This document shows positions 58,563 to 64,000 of a DNA stretch of 64,000 nucleotides, piece by piece. The notes beneath the pieces were generated by a model. The model had not been told where the DNA came from and did not search any database. It worked only from the letters and a program-made list of their open reading frames with translations. The stretch comes from Euptelea pleiosperma (lineage: Eukaryota; Streptophyta; Magnoliopsida; Ranunculales; Eupteleaceae): assembly GCA_035048495.1 (NCBI GenBank), contig CM068547.1:19475913-19539912 (forward strand), written 5' to 3'. Position numbers and translations under genes: made by a program. Numbering within the stretch: the stretch's first letter is position 1; each line of letters begins with the position of its first letter.

Positions 58563-60518
58563 CAACCCCCAACCAGCATATTGCCAATCCTTGGCAATTA
58601 GTGCGAAATAAATGAGCTTAAAAGGGCTCTGCACATGCTGCACACTTTTTCATATTAGCTCCGGGAAAACACCGTTCGTCAAATCATTGAATGGATGCAA
58701 AAATAGTTACATGCTAGCGAAGAGTTGGAAAGTTTTGGCAAGACTACAGACTGATAATAATGACCCAGAATAGTCAGACTCTGCGTGTGTGTGTGCTCAA
58801 CATTCTCATCATCCGACAGTAAAGATTTCCATATCACCTCTAAGTTTTTATGCCTCGACCTCAAATCTCACATGTTTAGCACTCAGAATAGAATCACACA
58901 AGAAGGGTTTTCTTCTTTTCTCTCAATTTATATGTGAGGAGATGTATTTAATATAAAGAGGCAAAAGATCTCACATATGTTTTATTTGAAGGAAGGACAT
59001 CTTTAACAGAAGAAGATCTCATGATTGGAACACCACTTCACTCGGGAACATCATATCAAACTCTATAGCTTCTCTTTCTCCAATCTCCACATTTTATGAT
59101 CGTACTATCCTAGAATCAAGTAGGACTTTCCTGGGTTGTAATGAGGCTTAGGTCAGGTGTAGAGAGATAAAGGGATACAGGATTTCAAAGATCTTGAAAG
59201 GATATTGCCATTTTCTTGCATTTTTCCTGCGACGTAACACCATTATCTATTTTTTTTTCCTTTTTTTTTTTCGTATTTTTCTCTTTTTCTTGATATTTCT
59301 GAGACTGCTCAATTTCTTTTCAGCACTTTTTCATACTTTCTTTCCATATTTTGTTTTCACCTTGAACCACTTTCTTTTCCTTTTGATTCTTCTTCTTTAC
59401 TTTTCTTTTCACGGTACACCCATATCAGTTATTCTTTTGTCCATCTCAAAATAAGGGTAGCCAGTCATGCTTCGTAGCTGGACTGGATTTTAGGTTGATG
59501 GAATTATAAAGAAAAGGCTTTTATAGAAGGGTTCAAGGGGTTTCTAGTGAAGTATAATTCAGGTGAGTAAAAAGGCTGAATGGTTCAGAAAAATGGCCTA
59601 AATCATTTTCTAGGGTTTGCACTATCATGCATACTGTCTTGACTGGATACAGAGAAGGTTCTGTTGTAGTAATCCAATTTTTGATGTCGTTCCGAGTTTT
59701 ATGATCGAAGCAAAAGATAATGAGATCTCTCAACGAATATTGCGGGCAAGAAGAATAGTGAGTCATCTTGTGGCTCAGAATTGTTGTATAATCCTCTGAA
59801 TTGATTAAAGGCTCGAAAGCTCACTGGGTTAGGTCTCCACAATTATTCTCACAGGATCTCTAGAGTTTCAAAACTTAGGATGACTCTGATGTTGATAGTG
59901 TACAATTGTGCCAAATCTGAGTTTTTCTGAGTTTTCAAACCTGCTGTAGTCACGCTTGACTTGACTCAACGCTAACAGAAATTGACATACTCAATACTGA
60001 CTTAACGGAGGTTTTCAGCTAATCAAAGTCAGGGTATTTGACACATTTATTTTGAAATTCTAGAAAACTTTTGGAGAACATCGGAAATCACCCCAAAAAC
60101 AACTTTTTTTTTTTTTTTTTATCAAAATGAAGACATGAGTTTTAGTAAATATCCACCCCCAACCAAAATACAGCATGGTCCTCGGTGCTCATGACCGGGA
60201 CATAAAATGATGAAAAATCAGTGATGATGATGCAAAAGTTCAGGAAGGATGTTACTAAGTCGGTAGAAACTCGACAGTGTTTGGTACCTGATGATTGGGA
60301 GAATGAATGTACCTGCATTTTCAGAGATTTAACAATAATAACAAATGCATGAGACTCATGTACTCTAGGAATACCAAAATTGCCTTTCCGAAAGCGCTAA
60401 GTTTTACGTCTTCAGCCAGACATGATGGGGGTATATGAAGTACCCCCAACCAGGTTAAAACTCATGGAGACTGAGTGAATCTGCAGTCTTCCTGACACCT
60501 AAGGTGGAAGGGAAACAA
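58563..60518 (-). other. 3' untranslated region of E3
   Basis: Nearly the same as 31797-33700 of E2. The polypurine motif (plus strand ACCCCCAACCA) is at 58565-58575, 60155-60165 and 60442-60452, the same three places as in E2. Short frames on either strand are shared with E2 and show no domain. Confidence 0.75.
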
Positions 60519-62360
60519 CTATCCTATTCCTTGTCTAGGTATACCTATGTAGAACAGGTCTTTCTCAGTGTAGACTGAGAGAAGGGCATTGAGCTCTCTG
60601 AGCAGACCTGCAAAAGTACGGAGTTGATCTGGGAGGGATCGAAGCTTCTCAGTAAAGATTGAGAGGAGAGTAGGAGTGGTTTCTCTGACCAGACCTGCAA
60701 AAATATTTAGTTCAGCGGGGAGGGATAGAAGCTTCTCAGTAAAGACTGAGAGGGGAGTAGTAGTGTGTTCTCTGACCATGGTTAGCAGAGCCGCAAACTC
60801 ATTGAGTTTTGCGGGAATGTATCTGAATGGAGCAGACTCCTGCAGATCAGTAATACCAGAAATATTGGACTCCGAGATGAAGTCAAACTCATAGTGTTCA
60901 TGACACTTGGATAAATTATCTTCAGGAGAGTCTTGAATTAGACTCTCTACGGCACACGGGTCATCGATAATATTGACGTAGGGTGACAGGTGAAAACTGT
61001 TGACCTCTTTCTCGATGTTTCCTAATGTGATAGGGATGTTCCAATCCCTACACTCAATATGTCCCTCCTCGGTGGGGATCGGTAGGTCCAGGACAGCGGG
61101 AGGCCCAGTTTCTAGACACGGCTCTACGGTGGGAATGTCTGCAACTAGTGCAGAGGTAGAATCATCAGAGATAGAGATGGAACTGAGTTCCTCTGTGCTC
61201 GGTCTAGAAGTTAATGCTGTTAAGGGCACCAAAGATTGAGAATCGGGTTTATCACTGTTGTTGCACAATCCAAGGGAGGTGGGGAGGAACGGTAGATCAA
61301 TGACAGTTGGGATCCTACGATCGAGACACAGCTCAGTGTCATGGAGATCGACATCAGGGTCAGTAGAGGGAGAGTGAGAAATAGGTTGCTCTGAGGTAGG
61401 TTCAAGAGTTGGTGCTATTAAAGGCACCGAAGAAGGAAACACTGGCTCCTCAATAGTCTGGCTTGATCTAGGGGTGGGTACAACTTCTATTTCTTCCTCA
61501 CAATGGTGGTACTGGGTCCAATTGTGCGGCTCCTCATTATAGACAGTGGCCATATCATTCTCCTCAGGATAGGCTATTGGTGGACTAGTGAAGTTGACTT
61601 CCTCTCTCTCATTTTCTAATTGAACTAGACGTTGCTCGAAGCTCTCCATAGATTGTTGTTGTTGGTGCTGTAGACTTTGGAAATACTGTTGTTGCTGGGC
61701 AATGTACTGAGAGAGAAGGTCCTCTAGACCGGGTGTAGTAGCCAACGGAGGTGGTTCAGCCAAGGGGAGCTGAGGTGCTAACTCTTGATTGTAGTCCGAC
61801 TGGGTATGAAAGTTGTAAGGCAAAGTGGAGTCTGGGACTAGTTGCTGACTCTGAAAATCCTGAGGGGCCCACTGTTGATCAGAATAGTCATTCTGTGGAT
61901 ATGACGGGTATTGGGATTGCGAGTATTGCCAGTCATACTCTCCATTGGGTTGATGGAACCCGGAAGGATAATTATCCTGCGGTAGTTGCTGCGGGAGGGC
62001 AGACTGTTCCCAACCAAAGTTATGGTGACTCCTATTATCCGGATAATAAGTGTTGTCATAGGAGGTCTGCATTGGAGATGGAAAGGTACAGACATCTTGC
62101 TGGATAGGAGGGTAATATCCTACAGACTGGGAATGGTACACAGGTTGCTGGACCGCGGCACGAAGGGCAGAGACTGAATTTTTAAGCTCTTGGAGTACAG
62201 AATTGTACTCCGGATCTCGGTGATTATCATATCCTGTAGAAGTGTGCGAGACTGGAGTATCATGATGATACGCAGAATTGTCATACCATTGTTGAGAGTG
62301 ATCATCTCGATTCTCACAGAAACTGTAGTAGGTCTCATACAGAGGCCTTTCATCTGCCAT
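60519..62360 (-). CDS. E3 613-residue gag/pol-derived linker protein
   Basis: An intact frame with no stop. Its start (MADERPLYETY) aligns with Met-50 of the E2 polyprotein ([11 protein letters not shown]), then jumps to the region after the gag core (ENRDDHSQQW against ENSQHW; LQELKNSVSAL against [11 protein letters not shown]). The zinc knuckle cysteines are gone. The Gln/Tyr/Pro linker is kept (LAPQLPLAEPP; GLEDLLSQYIAQQQQ). The protease DLGAS is absent, while its C-terminal segment persists in two decayed copies (DTELCLDRRIPTVIDLPFLP and VEPCLETGPPAVLDLPIP). After CAVESLIQDSPEDN a unit of ~29-32 residues ending in FTEKL is repeated about three times, where E2 has one. It then stops before the RT. 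What remains is predicted disordered. A role in RNA binding or particle entry is speculation. Confidence 0.85.
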   Translation of the reverse strand: MADERPLYETYYSFCENRDDHSQQWYDNSAYHHDTPVSHTSTGYDNHRDPEYNSVLQELKNSVSALRAAVQQPVYHSQSVGYYPPIQQDVCTFPSPMQTSYDNTYYPDNRSHHNFGWEQSALPQQLPQDNYPSGFHQPNGEYDWQYSQSQYPSYPQNDYSDQQWAPQDFQSQQLVPDSTLPYNFHTQSDYNQELAPQLPLAEPPPLATTPGLEDLLSQYIAQQQQYFQSLQHQQQQSMESFEQRLVQLENEREEVNFTSPPIAYPEENDMATVYNEEPHNWTQYHHCEEEIEVVPTPRSSQTIEEPVFPSSVPLIAPTLEPTSEQPISHSPSTDPDVDLHDTELCLDRRIPTVIDLPFLPTSLGLCNNSDKPDSQSLVPLTALTSRPSTEELSSISISDDSTSALVADIPTVEPCLETGPPAVLDLPIPTEEGHIECRDWNIPITLGNIEKEVNSFHLSPYVNIIDDPCAVESLIQDSPEDNLSKCHEHYEFDFISESNISGITDLQESAPFRYIPAKLNEFAALLTMVREHTTTPLSVFTEKLLSLPAELNIFAGLVRETTPTLLSIFTEKLRSLPDQLRTFAGLLRELNALLSVYTEKDLFYIGIPRQGIG

Positions 62361-64000
62361 TAGAGGCGATAGAGGGGTGCGGTGGACTAACTCTCAGATA
62401 GAGTCAGTAAAAGGTTAGGACAGGTCCAACCGGGCGTCTACTTGAAAAAGCAAGCCCAAGATTTGGAAAAAAGTTGCCAAAAGGAGATACTGGAGTAGTG
62501 ATTCTAAATGATGCACACCAAGCACAGATAATCCTATTCTAAACAATCAGGATATATTTTAGGCATTATCTTGTTAGTTTTGGGGCTAGAGTAGATTATG
62601 ACAGTGGGCGGACCACTGGTTTATCTTTTAGCCGCCGGACTAACTGTTTGCACTCAGAGGTTCTCACCAGGCTACACTCTTCAGAGCGAATCCTTTAGTA
62701 CTAACTCTAGTTAACAACAAGGCAATCCGAAGCCTAGACAGATGTGCGGCACAATGGCTGTCTTAAGTACGTCCCAGACTAACCGGATTGATCAAGTGTA
62801 TAAGAAGAGTGTTCCCTCGGGTTAAGCTAGGGTTGGTGTGTGTTCCTAGTCTACACGCAACTAACCGCCGAATAGTCCAAGATGCCACGTCGAGCTCAGT
62901 GTACTTGAGTAGCAGGGACTTATGGGTGTGTTAGACAACAGGGACCCGCGCTCGTGGTCTTATTTCGATTGGATGTTAAGCGGGTTCGCTTTGTGTGGAT
63001 TTTTTCTCGAACACCGGGCTAATTGGCTCTACTTCTTGATTCTTTTTATTATAGATGGATCCTGGGGATCAATTTCAGCTGGAATGATGAGGTGGGTGAT
63101 GAAATCCCACCAGTTTCAATTTTGGAGCTGGAGCTGCTCTCTTAGAGTTGATTGCTTAACGGCCACGCCACGCAAGTCGTATAAGTTGTTGCTAGAAAAC
63201 AAATAGACATGCGGCAATGATTCACCCAAATTACTCTGTATCGCACTCAAGGCGAGGATAGAGACTTACCTCCCGTGGGCCACGCCACGGGGTCGCCTCC
63301 GTGGGTTAAGGAGGGGTATCTTAATGGGCTTGGGCCCGACTCCACCTCTTTGAGCTTTCGCTCCCTACCCACACTGGATCATGTTCCTGCAGAAAAGTTA
63401 GATCACACGGTCTAGGTATTCGGGATTCTATTTGGAAGATCCTTGCCTTTTTAGGGTTCACCAAACAAGCACTGGATTTAGGCAAGTTTTTGAATTATTT
63501 TCCAAATTCGAGATGGGGTAAAATTTAGGAATTCCCATATTGGAAAATACCTAGATTGGAAAGTTTCCCGAACTGTGGAGATCTTCCAAGAAAGATTTGA
63601 TTGCGAGATCCCTTATAATTTTGGGAAATTTCCCAAAATTGAAATTCTGCTAGATTTGGGGTGTTTCCTTTTGCAGACTTTTCCAAATTCGAAAGATTTC
63701 TAAAGATAGAAATTCTTCTAAAGATGAAACTTCTAAGAGGGGAAACCCTAATTAAGCAGAGTTTCAAGATTTTGGAATCTTTTCAAAAATCGCAAATCCT
63801 TGATTGGTGATTTTTAAAAATCTGCAGAATGTAAAACCATAATTTTTTTTGAATTTTGATTTTATTATTTTTTTGGTAATTTCCACTTAATCTAGGGTTT
63901 CTAAAAAACCCTAGAACAAGATCTAGCAGTTATTTGGAAAGCAGTAAAATTCCTAAATTATTACAACTTTGCACTCGGCCTTCCGAGGCATTAAAAATAG
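62361..64000 (-). other. Long 5' leader of E3
   Basis: The part at 62511-62770 matches the E2 leader; the rest is missing from E2 but its distal part (63667-64000) matches 18046-18280 and 21001-21110. The region has no credible ORF. The plus-strand frame at 62922-63206 has no known domain. It contains GC-rich inverted segments (GTGGGCCACGCCACGGGG near 63275-63292) that could fold. Leaders of this length in Ty3 elements may hold packaging signals or an intron; I cannot identify either. Confidence 0.6.

Larger units (their letters stand above)
55568..64000 (-). mobile_element. E3: non-autonomous Athila-family retrotransposon, cut by window edge
   Basis: Left LTR 55568-58562 is the 3' LTR; the internal region runs to at least 64000. 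Both untranslated regions are shared with E2, but the coding region is a single 613-codon frame without enzymes. The last ~110 bases match 21001-21110, so the primer-binding site and 5' LTR should begin about 140 bases past the window. With no RT or integrase of its own it must have moved with proteins from an element like E2. Confidence 0.85.

Noticed and set aside
62922..63206. 94-codon plus-strand frame in the E3 leader
   Set aside because: Antisense to the element, no recognisable domain, no promoter seen.

Overview
The window is plant nuclear DNA made almost entirely of nested transposable elements. Tat and Athila LTR retrotransposons, a plant-mobile-domain (PMD-like) gene fragment and a CACTA end all point to a flowering plant. 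I see no intact host gene, no rRNA cluster and no functional tRNA gene. The only gene-like host DNA is a degraded PMD-like reading frame at 770-2629, which continues at 13507-13541.

Left part, 1-18045. A partial Athila-family LTR (1-767) abuts the PMD-like pseudogene. That pseudogene is split by a complete Ty3/Tat element (2630-13501, minus strand, target duplication AGTAC). The Tat gag-pol is one continuous frame broken only by eight stop codons. It also carries an antisense, intron-containing gene (4012-6244, plus strand) with its own promoter, and a 42-bp tandem array. Further right are a truncated LTR piece, a ~120-bp tandem repeat split by a MITE, a CACTA terminus ending at 16047, a 177-bp satellite-like array and a broken Ty1/copia reverse transcriptase.

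Right part, 18046-64000. This is a deep nest of one Athila-like family with long LTRs (about 2.4-3.1 kb, reading TGATATTCGC...CCTACTTTCA in sense). Five solo LTRs have both target duplications (S1 18281-20995, S2 23552-26035, S3 27199-46684, S4 34161-37111, S5 48496-51270), and a sixth is S6 52301-54902. There is one complete element, E2 (28727-45840, minus, GGTCC duplications), whose two LTRs are almost identical. Its gag-pol frame is open except where solo LTR S4 splits the integrase. A non-autonomous relative, E3 (55568 to beyond the right edge, minus), shares E2's untranslated regions. Its only ORF (60519-62360) keeps the low-complexity linkers of the polyprotein and has lost the gag core, zinc knuckle, protease active site, reverse transcriptase, RNase H and integrase.

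The LTRs share ends but differ in their centres. Recurrent internal signals are a tRNA-like segment with A- and B-box-like motifs followed by a T-run, an inverted repeat just upstream of the TATA box, and CCGGAGTTGCAG-type palindromes whose arms show compensatory change. E2 has coding capacity but a truncated primer-binding site and leader; E3 has a long leader but no enzymes. The pair looks like a helper and a parasite. That relationship is inferred from sequence, not shown.
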